DNA of 36,049 bases from a virus. Positions 8,278-16,378 of the stretch are shown piece by piece. The notes below the pieces were generated by a model that saw only the letters and a program-made list of their open reading frames with translations, had not been told where the DNA came from and did no database searches. The first letter of the stretch is position 1, and each line of letters starts with the position of its first letter. The position numbers and the translations under genes were made by a program. The DNA is taken from positions 1 through 36,049 of the IMG/VR virus record IMGVR_UViG_3300013132_002191, one strand, 5' to 3'.

Positions 8278-8830
8278 AGAACCTATTCCGGTATCTTCAC
8301 ATTATGTAGACAATAAAAAGTTTCTACAGGCTCTTATAGAATATAGAGCACTAATTGATGCTGCTAAAGTTGAAGGTAAAGAACATCCGCAAGTGCCCAA
8401 TTATATAGGTGAATGCTTTATTAAGATAGCCACACATCTTTCTTATAAGTCGAATTTTATCAATTATACTTTTAAAGATGATATGATTAGTGATGGAATA
8501 GAAAATTGCTTAACAGCAGTTGCTAAATTTGACCCGGCAAAATCATCTAATCCATTTGCTTATTATACTCAGATCATTTATTTTGCCTTTTTAAGACGTA
8601 TTCAAAAAGAAAAGAAACTACAGGCAACTAAATATAAAATGATAGAAAATATGGATTTAGATGCCATCATTACGCAGGAACATGATCACGGAGAATTCAA
8701 TAATCAATTCTTAGATTATTTGAAGAAACAACTTGACCAAGTCGATATTGATAAACGAGTAGTTAATCTACCAAAAAAGAACAAATTAGCTGAAGAAAAT
8801 ACTAATAATCCAATTGATTTAGATGATTAA
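8219..8830 (+). CDS. 55: Late-gene sigma factor gp55
   Basis: This is the sigma-family protein that directs host RNA polymerase to TATAAATA late promoters, three of which occur in this window. The core resembles sigma region 2: DDMISDGIENCLTAVAKFDP, then NPFAYYTQIIYFAFLRRIQKEKK, typical of gp55. The 203 residues are close to the T4 length (185). Ribosome site AGGGA (8209-8213) favours ATG 8219 over ATG 8216. The start lies inside the preceding gene. The C-terminus (NNPIDLDD) does not show an obvious clamp-binding SLxxLF tail. Confidence 0.92.
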   Translation: MKVAKKKSKDTPQTDTAFTEEPIPVSSHYVDNKKFLQALIEYRALIDAAKVEGKEHPQVPNYIGECFIKIATHLSYKSNFINYTFKDDMISDGIENCLTAVAKFDPAKSSNPFAYYTQIIYFAFLRRIQKEKKLQATKYKMIENMDLDAIITQEHDHGEFNNQFLDYLKKQLDQVDIDKRVVNLPKKNKLAEENTNNPIDLDD

Positions 8831-8843
8831 AATACTATATAAT
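8814..8843 (+). promoter_or_regulatory. Sigma70-like promoter of the deazaguanine operon
   Basis: A perfect TATAAT (8838-8843) lies 18 bases after TTGATT (8814-8819), a 4-of-6 match to the -35 box. It lies mostly between the gp55 and queE genes and would start transcription about 17 bases before the queE start codon, with ribosome site GAGG behind it. Confidence 0.6.
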
Positions 8844-8867
8844 ATAAGATATTATTGAGGATATATT

Positions 8868-9713
8868 ATGAAAAAAATCAAAGTCTCTGAACTATTCTAT
8901 TCTATTCAGGGCGAAGGCCGCTTTATGGGTGTACCGTCTGTCTTTTTAAGAACATTCGGATGCAACTTTACATGTGATGGGTTTGGAATGCCTAGAGGAG
9001 ATAAATCAGATGAGCGAAACGTCATTGCAATCAACGCGGATCAGTACAAAGATTATAAATCTTTGCCTCTTGTTACTACAGGCTGTGACAGTTACGCTAG
9101 CTGGGATGTTAGGTTTAAGCATCTTAGCCCTTTGTTGTCTATTGATGGTATTGTTGATGCCATTTTACGTATGCTACCTCATGGTAAGTGGGCAAGTGAG
9201 CATCTCGTTATTACAGGAGGCGAACCACTCCTTGGGTGGCAAAGGGCGTATCCTAGTCTCCTGTCGCATCCCGATATGGTCAATCTTCAAGAGATCACGT
9301 TCGAGACAAACGGAACACAAGAACTAACTAACGAATTTTCGGAATACCTAAAGACTCATTGGCGTAAAGGTTGGGACTGCCTTACTTTTAGTATTAGCCC
9401 AAAGCTAAGTGTTAGTGGTGAAAAATGGGAAGATGCAATCAAACCAGATGTTGTGATGCAATATCAAGAACATGGTTATGCATATCTAAAGTTTGTAGTC
9501 GCATCAGAACAAGATGTGGCAGAAGCAGCTATGGCAGTAGAATGCTATAAAGATAATGGATTTAATGGCCCTGTATACCTAATGCCAGTTGGCGGTGTAG
9601 AATCAGTATATGCTATGAATAATAAAAATGTAGCATTAATGGCTATGAAGAAAGGTTGGCGCTATAGTGATAGACTTCAAGTGCCATTATTTAAGAATGA
9701 ATGGGGGACGTAA
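8868..9713 (+). CDS. queE: 7-carboxy-7-deazaguanine synthase, QueE-like radical SAM enzyme
   Basis: QueE converts 6-carboxytetrahydropterin to 7-carboxy-7-deazaguanine (CDG). Seen: YSIQGEGRFMGVPSVFLR, the QueE N-terminus; Cys32-x3-Cys36; then Cys73-Asp-Ser-Tyr-Ala, the usual C-D-T context of the third cluster cysteine; and VITGGEP, the SAM-binding GGE motif. The oddity is that the canonical CX3CX2C is split by about 34 extra residues between the second and third cysteine. At 281 residues the protein is longer than most QueE (about 220). It is the first gene of a long operon with folE, dpdA and queD, which supports the assignment. Confidence 0.88.
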   Translation: MKKIKVSELFYSIQGEGRFMGVPSVFLRTFGCNFTCDGFGMPRGDKSDERNVIAINADQYKDYKSLPLVTTGCDSYASWDVRFKHLSPLLSIDGIVDAILRMLPHGKWASEHLVITGGEPLLGWQRAYPSLLSHPDMVNLQEITFETNGTQELTNEFSEYLKTHWRKGWDCLTFSISPKLSVSGEKWEDAIKPDVVMQYQEHGYAYLKFVVASEQDVAEAAMAVECYKDNGFNGPVYLMPVGGVESVYAMNNKNVALMAMKKGWRYSDRLQVPLFKNEWGT

Positions 9714-9913
9714 TGAAAATTATTGATAGAGATGATTTTAAAATGTTTGTCGAAATAAAAGATATGAAGTCTCCGTCCGATACTAAGGCTGTATATTTTA
9801 TAAGAGAAGAATTAGATAAAGAAGATAATGTTTTACTTACAAACACGTATGAATTTTTTATGAATAAAGATGAAATTAAAGCTTTGGCGAAGGCATTGAA
9901 TGATTATGAATGA
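9713..9913 (+). CDS. Small hypothetical protein
   Basis: The 66-residue acidic protein starts at the ATG that overlaps the queE stop (TAATG). It reads as a small alpha/beta domain (DDFKMFVEIKDM, AVYFIREEL, then an alanine-rich helix KDEIKALAKAL). No family is recognised. It overlaps folE by 14 bases and is therefore co-translated with the deazaguanine genes. Confidence 0.75.
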   Translation: MKIIDRDDFKMFVEIKDMKSPSDTKAVYFIREELDKEDNVLLTNTYEFFMNKDEIKALAKALNDYE

Positions 9914-10640
9914 TAAATTAGTTGATGACGCGCCGTATCATCCTGGTTATGAGGGAGCAGTATTTGGCCGCCCAATGAGTCAAGTAATTCGTGAACGTGT
10001 TAAAGAAGGTCAAACTAGATTTTTTGCTAATGATAATATTTCAGCATTTATTCATAATGAAGATGAAATAAATCTATTGGTTGATGAAGTAGCTGATAAG
10101 TTTCAACAAGTTCTTCATTCGTTAATTATTGATACTAACAACGATCATAATACTCAGGATACTGCGCGTCGTGTTGCTAAAATGTTTATTAAAGAAACAT
10201 TTCGTGGACGATACGCAAGTCCTCCTAAAGTTACAGCATTTCCTAATGTAACAGAATATGATGAATTATATGTGACAGGTCCAATTACTATAAGGAGCAC
10301 CTGTGCCCATCATTTTCAAAACATTGTTGGTAAAGCATATATTGGCGTATTTCCGGGCAAGAATGTTATCGGCCTTAGTAAGTTTAATCGTATCACGGAT
10401 TGGATCGCTTCTCGCCCGCAAATTCAAGAAGAAATGACTGTTCAAATTGCTGATGCTATTCAGAAAGAAACTGAAGCAGAAGGCGTTGCTGTTTTAGTAC
10501 AAGCAGAACATCATTGCATGACTCATCGAGGCGTGAAGGAACATGAGTCGGACATGACAACATCTGTTATGAGAGGTGCATTTAGAGAACACCCCCATTT
10601 AAAACAAGAGTTTTTCAACATTATTCATAAAATGAAATGA
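9900..10640 (+). CDS. folE: GTP cyclohydrolase I (FolE)
   Basis: FolE turns GTP into 7,8-dihydroneopterin triphosphate, the first step to pterins and 7-deazaguanines. The zinc ligands are visible as Cys135, His138 (STCAHHF) and Cys206 (EHHCMTHRG). Their spacing of 3 and 68 is identical to E. coli FolE (110, 113, 181). Also typical are the TARRVAKMF helix, GLSKFNRI and HESDMTTSVMRG. The N-terminal 50 residues are an extra leader. The start at 9900 is preceded by GAAGG. The operon with queE, queD and dpdA points to deazaguanine rather than folate supply. Confidence 0.96.
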   Translation: MIMNDKLVDDAPYHPGYEGAVFGRPMSQVIRERVKEGQTRFFANDNISAFIHNEDEINLLVDEVADKFQQVLHSLIIDTNNDHNTQDTARRVAKMFIKETFRGRYASPPKVTAFPNVTEYDELYVTGPITIRSTCAHHFQNIVGKAYIGVFPGKNVIGLSKFNRITDWIASRPQIQEEMTVQIADAIQKETEAEGVAVLVQAEHHCMTHRGVKEHESDMTTSVMRGAFREHPHLKQEFFNIIHKMK

Positions 10641-12010
10641 AAACATATACCAGAAGAATAGCATTTTGTATCAGTGATCAGCACCTGGTACCTCACGGGG
10701 GTATTGGGCAGTTTGCTAAAGGTTTCACCGAGATGGCAAACAAACTGGGATGGAAGGTAGATATAATAATGGATAAGGCTCCTACCGGGGGATTTAGTTC
10801 CATTGTAGAAGGATTCGGCGCATCTTTGACATACCCAATTGTATCTAATTCATATTCAGAACATACTGGGACATTTGCTTTTTCTGATTCAGTAAACTTC
10901 GAAAAGATCATTAATTTTAGACGAGCATTGATGTATGCTTTTTCTAAAAATCTATATGATATGATTATTTGTAATTCAATGGAATCTATGCCGGCGGCTT
11001 TGGCATTGGACCTTGGTAGAAATATTCCTGTGGTATTCTATACACATGAAGAATCAATGGTATTTAGAGACACTAGAAAATTCAAGGGAGTATTTACTGA
11101 GAGTTGTAATGAATTTTTTAATAGATTGATGACTGTAGATTATGCTTTTATTGGTACACAATCACAAAGAAATGTTGAAGAGCTTGTAAATAATGGTTGC
11201 CGAAATGCAGTTAAACTTCCTATGCCAATGTCAGAGCGAGAATTGCTTAAACCAAACTATGAAGAAAGGCGCGGAGTTCTTTATATTGGTCGTTGGGAGG
11301 AAAGAAAAAATCCTGAAGCATTTCTGGAAGTAATTAAAAAAACAGGATTACCTGCTAAGATTATTACTAACAGTAATGGTAAAAAGAAATTTGAAGCAAG
11401 ACTAACAGAATTAGAAATTACAGACTATGAATTAAAGGCAGGCATTGTAGGCAAAGAAAAGGTAGACTTTATTAAATCTGCTAAAGTCCACTTCAATCCT
11501 TCTTTAAGAGAAAACTATCCATTTACCTTTTTCGAGTGTATGGGACATATGCCCAGTATTGTAATAGATAAATCAGAATGGGTTACAAATTTTGATAGTA
11601 AGTATTACGGCAGAGCTCCTATGGACACTGTTGCAAATATTATAACCAAAGCATATAAAACTATGAATTCGAGAGAGTGGTATAAAACTGGTGCTTTGGA
11701 CTATATAGTTAAATTAGATGAAGGCACCTCACAATTCTGGATCGATTTTTTAGATAATTTTACACCAACAACTTTATCTAAATCTGATTCAGCAAAAATA
11801 AATGAATACACTACAGTTAAATATTTGGACTTTATAAAAGACCTAAATAGGAAAAATTTAGCGGTAGAAGATATCAAAAGTGTATTGACAAATAAGCATA
11901 AGTATAATATAATCTATACTGATGAACATACCTATCTATCAAAAGATAAGCATTTTGTACCAGATGAAAAAACTAGTAATAATTCTAGTCTAGAGGACTT
12001 GTTTGCATGA
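10637..12010 (+). CDS. GT-B glycosyltransferase (GT4-like) with clamp-motif-like C-terminus
   Basis: The N-terminal half has HGGIGQFAKGF, the glycine-rich acceptor-side loop of GT-B enzymes. The C-terminal half has VLYIGRWEERKNPEAFL and then FNPSLRENYPFTFFECMG, the donor-binding E-x7-E-like region of GT4. It starts in the folE stop (ATGA) and runs into dpdA in the same way, so the three are translationally coupled. The last eight residues, SSLEDLFA, are identical to the end of the DpdA-like protein but use different codons. They resemble sliding-clamp-binding peptides. This makes DNA a plausible acceptor, as for T4 alpha-glucosyltransferase. The fold is sure; the substrate is inference. Confidence 0.82.
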   Translation: MKTYTRRIAFCISDQHLVPHGGIGQFAKGFTEMANKLGWKVDIIMDKAPTGGFSSIVEGFGASLTYPIVSNSYSEHTGTFAFSDSVNFEKIINFRRALMYAFSKNLYDMIICNSMESMPAALALDLGRNIPVVFYTHEESMVFRDTRKFKGVFTESCNEFFNRLMTVDYAFIGTQSQRNVEELVNNGCRNAVKLPMPMSERELLKPNYEERRGVLYIGRWEERKNPEAFLEVIKKTGLPAKIITNSNGKKKFEARLTELEITDYELKAGIVGKEKVDFIKSAKVHFNPSLRENYPFTFFECMGHMPSIVIDKSEWVTNFDSKYYGRAPMDTVANIITKAYKTMNSREWYKTGALDYIVKLDEGTSQFWIDFLDNFTPTTLSKSDSAKINEYTTVKYLDFIKDLNRKNLAVEDIKSVLTNKHKYNIIYTDEHTYLSKDKHFVPDEKTSNNSSLEDLFA

Positions 12011-13293
12011 ATAAAACCTTCGAGTATCTAATTTCCGGTCCTGCATATCTGCGACTCGGCGCAGAACAATGTAATGATCCTGAGACTTTAGATATGATTA
12101 ATAATCTTATTTTAAAGACATGTCATAACCAAAACGACCATACCTTTTCTTTATTATATAATGGTTTTACAGAAAAGAACTTTGGTCCTAAATTACAAAA
12201 ATATAGACCAGCTATAAAACAGATTCATGCTGACTCTGGGGGATTGCAAATTATTACCAGAGGGCTTCAAAATACTCCGGAAGTAAGAGATAAGGTCTAT
12301 ACTAATCAAGGAACCTATGCAGATGTAGGTATGGCATTTGATGAGATTCCTGTTAAGGCTATATATGGTGGAAAATCATCTAAAATTGATACGAAACGCA
12401 GATTTTTTGATAGAGAAAATTTTAATACCTATGCTACTCAAACAGGCAAAAATGTACGAGCACAGATTGAAAAATTTGCGGAATTAAAATCTAATTGTAG
12501 ACCTTTTGTTATTATGCATGGTGCTTCTCACGATACATATCAACATTGGGCAGAGACAATTTTAAAAGAAGTATCTGAACCTTTACACAATCGTATCGGC
12601 GGTGTTGCGATGGGATCAGCAGCATTAGGTATGGGACAATTAGAAGATGTTAAACGGGCATTCTATGTAACATTAATGCCCTTTAGTAGACCCTTTCATT
12701 TACACGTTCTTGGTGTTGGAGCATTAAGACGTATGTTGCCTTATTTACTTTTTAGTCAAACAGGTTTATATGATGGTATTGATATCTCTTACGATTCTAC
12801 TACTCATTCTATGTCTCTTGATAATGGTCTTTTTTATTTTTCATACCATAAAAAGTCACCAGGATCTGCTTATGGGGGCACATCGGTTAAAATGGGAAGA
12901 GAATACTCAAACATTTATAGGACTGTTACTGAAGAAATAAATGCAGTATGTGGCACAAGCTATGATCCTGTAGAATATCATAGGCTCATGAATACTCAGG
13001 TTACTGCCTACATTGAGAGTGGAGGAAAATTTATAGATGTAATGCGAGCTAGATTATCATTCATTCTAACTAATGTCCATAACTTTACTAAAGATGTATC
13101 AGAACTTACTAGATCAAAAGAACAATTTCTAAAATTTGCTAGAGAAAAGAATTGTGAAAATGAATATTCGGCATTATTTGAGGTTTCTAATTTAGATGAT
13201 TTCCTACACTGGGAAAAGCATGTAGGATGTCATATGGATTCAGAACCAGTAGCAGACAAACCACCTTCATCATTAGAGGATCTATTTGCATGA
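12007..13293 (+). CDS. dpdA: DpdA-like DNA 7-deazaguanine transglycosylase (TGT superfamily)
   Basis: Phage DpdA proteins swap guanine in DNA for a 7-deazaguanine. TGT-type landmarks are present: HADSGGLQ (74-81; Asp76 matches the general acid/base of TGT), GGVAMGS (198-204), HVLGVGALRRML (233-244) and GIDISYDS (257-264) with Asp259/Asp263 in the nucleophile region. The TGT zinc site CxCx2C is not seen, as in other divergent members. The gene is embedded in an operon with folE, queE and queD, which fits DNA modification rather than tRNA queuosine. The C-terminus is SSLEDLFA, shared with the glycosyltransferase before it. A tRNA-acting TGT relative is the alternative. Confidence 0.85.
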   Translation: MNKTFEYLISGPAYLRLGAEQCNDPETLDMINNLILKTCHNQNDHTFSLLYNGFTEKNFGPKLQKYRPAIKQIHADSGGLQIITRGLQNTPEVRDKVYTNQGTYADVGMAFDEIPVKAIYGGKSSKIDTKRRFFDRENFNTYATQTGKNVRAQIEKFAELKSNCRPFVIMHGASHDTYQHWAETILKEVSEPLHNRIGGVAMGSAALGMGQLEDVKRAFYVTLMPFSRPFHLHVLGVGALRRMLPYLLFSQTGLYDGIDISYDSTTHSMSLDNGLFYFSYHKKSPGSAYGGTSVKMGREYSNIYRTVTEEINAVCGTSYDPVEYHRLMNTQVTAYIESGGKFIDVMRARLSFILTNVHNFTKDVSELTRSKEQFLKFAREKNCENEYSALFEVSNLDDFLHWEKHVGCHMDSEPVADKPPSSLEDLFA

Positions 13294-13673
13294 TTATTAA
13301 ACAAGATGTTCGTCCAAGAACAGAAACTTACATTAAGATTAGAACAGAATTTGAAGGATATCATCGTTATCCTATTGCAAGTCAAATCGATCCTCGTATC
13401 GCATTTCTTGAAAATGAACATAGACATATGTTTAAAGTTGAGGTGAAGATTTCGGTGTCTCATCTTGATAGAGAATTAGAGTTCTTTTTAGTAAAATGGG
13501 CACTACAAGATTTCATTAAAGGTGGCAATATGAATTATAAATCATGTGAAATGATTGCAACTGATATTCTTGAGGAACATTTGATTCCAAAATATGGGCA
13601 AAGATTTTATGAGATTGTAGTATCGGAAGATGGTGAGTCAGACGGTATTGTAACATACTATCCAGGTGAGTAA
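13290..13673 (+). CDS. QueD/PTPS-like T-fold protein lacking catalytic residues
   Basis: The start at 13290 lies in the dpdA stop (ATGA). The 127-residue product follows the tunnelling-fold pattern of QueD and pyruvoyl-tetrahydropterin synthase: HRYPIAS (His25), then ENEHRHMFKVEVKI (His44, His46), equal to the three zinc ligands H...HxH of QueD. A CEMIATDILEEHLIP helix follows, then FYEIVVSEDGESDGIVTYY, with Glu113 at the place of the pterin-binding Glu. The catalytic Cys four residues before His44 is a Leu, and no Asp-His pair is seen. It may bind a pterin or deazaguanine without acting as a synthase. The true QueD is probably the gene at 15869. Confidence 0.6.
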   Translation: MIIKQDVRPRTETYIKIRTEFEGYHRYPIASQIDPRIAFLENEHRHMFKVEVKISVSHLDRELEFFLVKWALQDFIKGGNMNYKSCEMIATDILEEHLIPKYGQRFYEIVVSEDGESDGIVTYYPGE

Positions 13674-14839
13674 TGAGAAAATTATGGTATTGCGGTCTAG
13701 AACCGTATGAGGGACGATATACTTTACAACTTCAGCATTGGAGTGAGGAAGTATTTAAACGTAGAGGTATCAATTATGAAGTAATTCATGGTGAATTACT
13801 TGATAGCTCTAAGTCTATTGTGACTGGGCAAGTATTAGATGCTCATGGTCGCAGCTACTATTCTTTGACACAGATGGCTAAACTTGTAGCAAAGATGAAA
13901 GCAGGTGAAATTACCTGGGAAGATACTATTTTCTTTGAGGATATGTTTACTCCTGGGATGGAAGTACTTCCTTATATTATGGATCAAACTACACCTGGAT
14001 ATTGCCCCGAAATTTGGGTTAGATGTTTAGCTCAAACTATTGATCCTGATGACTTTCTTCATGTGTGGCATATGGAAGAATGGATGTCCAAATATGAGCA
14101 TATGATCAACACTTTTGTAAAAGGTGTACTGGCTTCCAATGAGGAGATGGTTGCTCATATGAAGATTGCAGGTTGGAATGTCCCAATCCACAATATTTCA
14201 GGTCTCGCTTTTGGCAAAGAGGAAGTACAAGCTAGAGTACCTGTTAGAAAAGATTTTCACGATCGTAAGAGACGTGTATGTTTTGCTGCAAGATTTGATC
14301 AAGAAAAACAACCTAATTTCTATATGGATATGATAGAAAGACTTAAGCCATATCATGATATAGAATTTTGTGTTCTGTCTGGTGGACCTTTACGTAGCAA
14401 TGATGAGTTAATTCTGCAACGAGCCAGAAATCTTCAAGAAAAAGGTATGCTTAATATTCATGAAAATCTTAAGAAGACTGATTATTACGAAATTCTAGCT
14501 GATTCTCGAGTATTGTTTAATTGTGCTTTACAAGATTGGGTATCCAATACAGCGTCAGAAGCAGATGCACTTGGTACTAATTGTTTATATCCTGCATATC
14601 GTTCTTTCCCCGAGACTTTTGCTAATGATGAAGAATGTCTATATATTCCTTGGTCTACAGTAGATGCTGATACAAAGCTAATTAAAATGCTTAATAAACC
14701 AAGACAAAATCTAGGCAAATTATCTGATTGGACTAATGGTACTATTGACAGATGCTTAGATATAATGTTAGGTGAAACTGGAGAATGGTATAGAGGCGGA
14801 ATAAGGTATCGTAATCATGTCACAGAATCTAAATACTAA
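13673..14839 (+). CDS. GT-B glycosyltransferase-like protein
   Basis: The 388-residue product shows a GT-B layout. An N-terminal domain contains WSEEVFKRRGINYEVIHGE and an aromatic, acidic stretch (FFEDMFTPGMEVLPYI). The C-terminal domain has RVCFAARFDQEKQPNFYMDM, CVLSGGPLRSND and NCALQDWVSNTASEADALG, the last matching the donor-binding E-rich region of GT4-like enzymes. It overlaps the T-fold gene (TAATG) and galE (23 bases), so it is a full member of the deazaguanine operon. It lacks the SSLEDLFA tail. The sugar and acceptor are not known; a DNA base is possible from context. Confidence 0.75.
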   Translation: MRKLWYCGLEPYEGRYTLQLQHWSEEVFKRRGINYEVIHGELLDSSKSIVTGQVLDAHGRSYYSLTQMAKLVAKMKAGEITWEDTIFFEDMFTPGMEVLPYIMDQTTPGYCPEIWVRCLAQTIDPDDFLHVWHMEEWMSKYEHMINTFVKGVLASNEEMVAHMKIAGWNVPIHNISGLAFGKEEVQARVPVRKDFHDRKRRVCFAARFDQEKQPNFYMDMIERLKPYHDIEFCVLSGGPLRSNDELILQRARNLQEKGMLNIHENLKKTDYYEILADSRVLFNCALQDWVSNTASEADALGTNCLYPAYRSFPETFANDEECLYIPWSTVDADTKLIKMLNKPRQNLGKLSDWTNGTIDRCLDIMLGETGEWYRGGIRYRNHVTESKY

Positions 14840-15809
14840 AAATGTATTAGTTACAGGTGCTGCCGGTTATATTGGTGGCATGACTTGTATTGAATTAAAA
14901 CGTAAAGGATATAATGTATTTGGGGTTGACAGAAAATATGCGCCTCATCTAAATAAGTTCTTCGATGAATTTATTCAAGCAGATTTTACCGATTACGAAA
15001 CTTATCTAATGATGAAAAGAGTAAAACCTGTGGCAGTAATACACTGTGCAGCTACAAGTTTAGTTGGACCAAGTATGAATAATCCAGGTATTTACTTTGA
15101 CAATAATGTTGCCAGAACAAATAGATTCTTGTCTTTTTTAAAAGATGAATTTCCTGCAACTAAATTTATTTTCAGTAGTAGTGCAGCAGTGTATGGTAAT
15201 TGGAATAAGTATCCGTATAGAGAAACTGATGAAACTGTTCCTATGTCACCTTACGGGCAGACTAAATTAATGGTAGAGGAAATACTTCAGTGGTATAGAA
15301 AAGCATATAATATAAAATTTGTTTCTTTACGATATTTTAATGCGTGTGGTGCTGACCCTGAGGGAGAACATGGACAGGAACCAGATGCTACTCATATATT
15401 TGCTAAATTGTTTGATGCTGCTTTGAATGATAAAGCATTTGATCTTTATGGCGCAACTTTTTCCACTAAAGACAATACATGCATTAGAGATTATGTTCAT
15501 GTTACCGATATTGCCAATGCACATATTAAATGTATTGACTCCGAGGTAGAAGGGATATATAATTTAGGAAGTTCTAAAGGTACTTCAAATCTTGAATGCT
15601 TGGAGTATGTGGAAGAATTGCTTAATAAAGATATAGTAGTTAATGTGTGCCCAGCAAGAGAAGGAGATCCTGCTATTCTAATTGCTGATCCAACTAAGTT
15701 TACAGTTTCAACCAATTGGACCGCATGGAGAACTTTACCGATGGTTGTAAGTCATTTAAAAAAATGGTACAATTCTTCTATCTATAAAAATTATGTCAAG
15801 CGGTCTTAA
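14817..15809 (+). CDS. galE: UDP-glucose 4-epimerase-like SDR enzyme (GalE)
   Basis: This is an extended short-chain dehydrogenase with NAD-binding GAAGYIG (14-20), the active-site SSSAAVYG (120-127) and Tyr146-x3-Lys150 (SPYGQTK). RYFNACGADPEGEHGQ and DNTCIRDYVHVTDIA are specific for GalE-type epimerases. It would interconvert UDP-glucose and UDP-galactose (or the N-acetyl forms) and so feed the two glycosyltransferases upstream. The start lies 23 bases inside the preceding gene. The 330 residues are a full-length enzyme. Confidence 0.92.
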   Translation: MSQNLNTKNVLVTGAAGYIGGMTCIELKRKGYNVFGVDRKYAPHLNKFFDEFIQADFTDYETYLMMKRVKPVAVIHCAATSLVGPSMNNPGIYFDNNVARTNRFLSFLKDEFPATKFIFSSSAAVYGNWNKYPYRETDETVPMSPYGQTKLMVEEILQWYRKAYNIKFVSLRYFNACGADPEGEHGQEPDATHIFAKLFDAALNDKAFDLYGATFSTKDNTCIRDYVHVTDIANAHIKCIDSEVEGIYNLGSSKGTSNLECLEYVEELLNKDIVVNVCPAREGDPAILIADPTKFTVSTNWTAWRTLPMVVSHLKKWYNSSIYKNYVKRS

Positions 15810-15868
15810 GACGCTCATCCCGCTCAATAAATTCTGCGTGTCATCAAACTTACTCAAAGAGGCAAGAG

Positions 15869-16378
15869 ATGGCTTTTATCAATTTATCAAGACCTTACAA
15901 ATATACCAGCACAAAAGAATACCACGACGCATTTCCATGCGCATATAGACAATGGCGAGCTGATAGCCATTGTAACTTAATTCATGGTTATAGTTTTTCC
16001 ATGAAATTTTATTTTGGCACAGATCATTTAGATGTTCGTAATTGGGCAGCAGATTATGGTGGACTTAAGGAACTTAAAAAAATACTAGAAGATCAATTTG
16101 ATCATACCTTATTAGTAGCAGAGGATGATCCAGAACTAGAAACTTTTAAGATGCTTCAAGAAAAAAAGATGGCTAAACTTACTATTTTACCAAGACTAGG
16201 GTGTGAAGGTTTGGCAGATATGTTATACAAATATGTGAATGGAGTTTATATTCCAGATATGTGGGGACAGGGAGAAGCAGAACGTCTTTGGTGCTATAGA
16301 GTCGAAGTTCGTGAAACACAAAGCAATATGGCTTTTCGTGAAGGGCATAGAGAATGGCATGAGGATCTACTGAATTAA
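15869..16378 (+). CDS. queD: 6-carboxytetrahydropterin synthase, QueD-like
   Basis: QueD makes 6-carboxytetrahydropterin, the QueE substrate. Seen: Cys35 (SHCNLIHGY) at the catalytic cysteine position, His39, FDHTLL (Asp78-His79, the catalytic pair) and VEVRETQSNMAFR with the pterin-binding Glu149. Two zinc-ligand positions are changed: the first His of the FxAAH motif reads Tyr26 (FPCAYRQW) and the second of HxH reads Tyr41. I recall the RQWRA-SHC-HGY form from other marine alphaproteobacterial and phage proteins annotated QueD, with His34 as a possible substitute ligand. A 59-base spacer separates it from galE; the ribosome site is GAGGCAAGAG. Confidence 0.83.
   Translation: MAFINLSRPYKYTSTKEYHDAFPCAYRQWRADSHCNLIHGYSFSMKFYFGTDHLDVRNWAADYGGLKELKKILEDQFDHTLLVAEDDPELETFKMLQEKKMAKLTILPRLGCEGLADMLYKYVNGVYIPDMWGQGEAERLWCYRVEVRETQSNMAFREGHREWHEDLLN

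Noticed and set aside
8974-9327. A 117-codon frame inside queE
   Set aside because: Shadow of queE, whose motifs are continuous through this part.
12007-13293. Host-type tRNA-guanine transglycosylase for queuosine
   Set aside because: The TGT zinc motif is absent, the sequence is divergent, and the operon context fits phage DpdA better. It is kept as an alternative in the annotation.
15799-15824. Inverted repeat with the palindrome GTCTTAAGAC at the end of galE
   Set aside because: A short stem (AGCGG/CCGCT) without a T run; partly inside the galE coding end. It may be chance and is not listed as a terminator.
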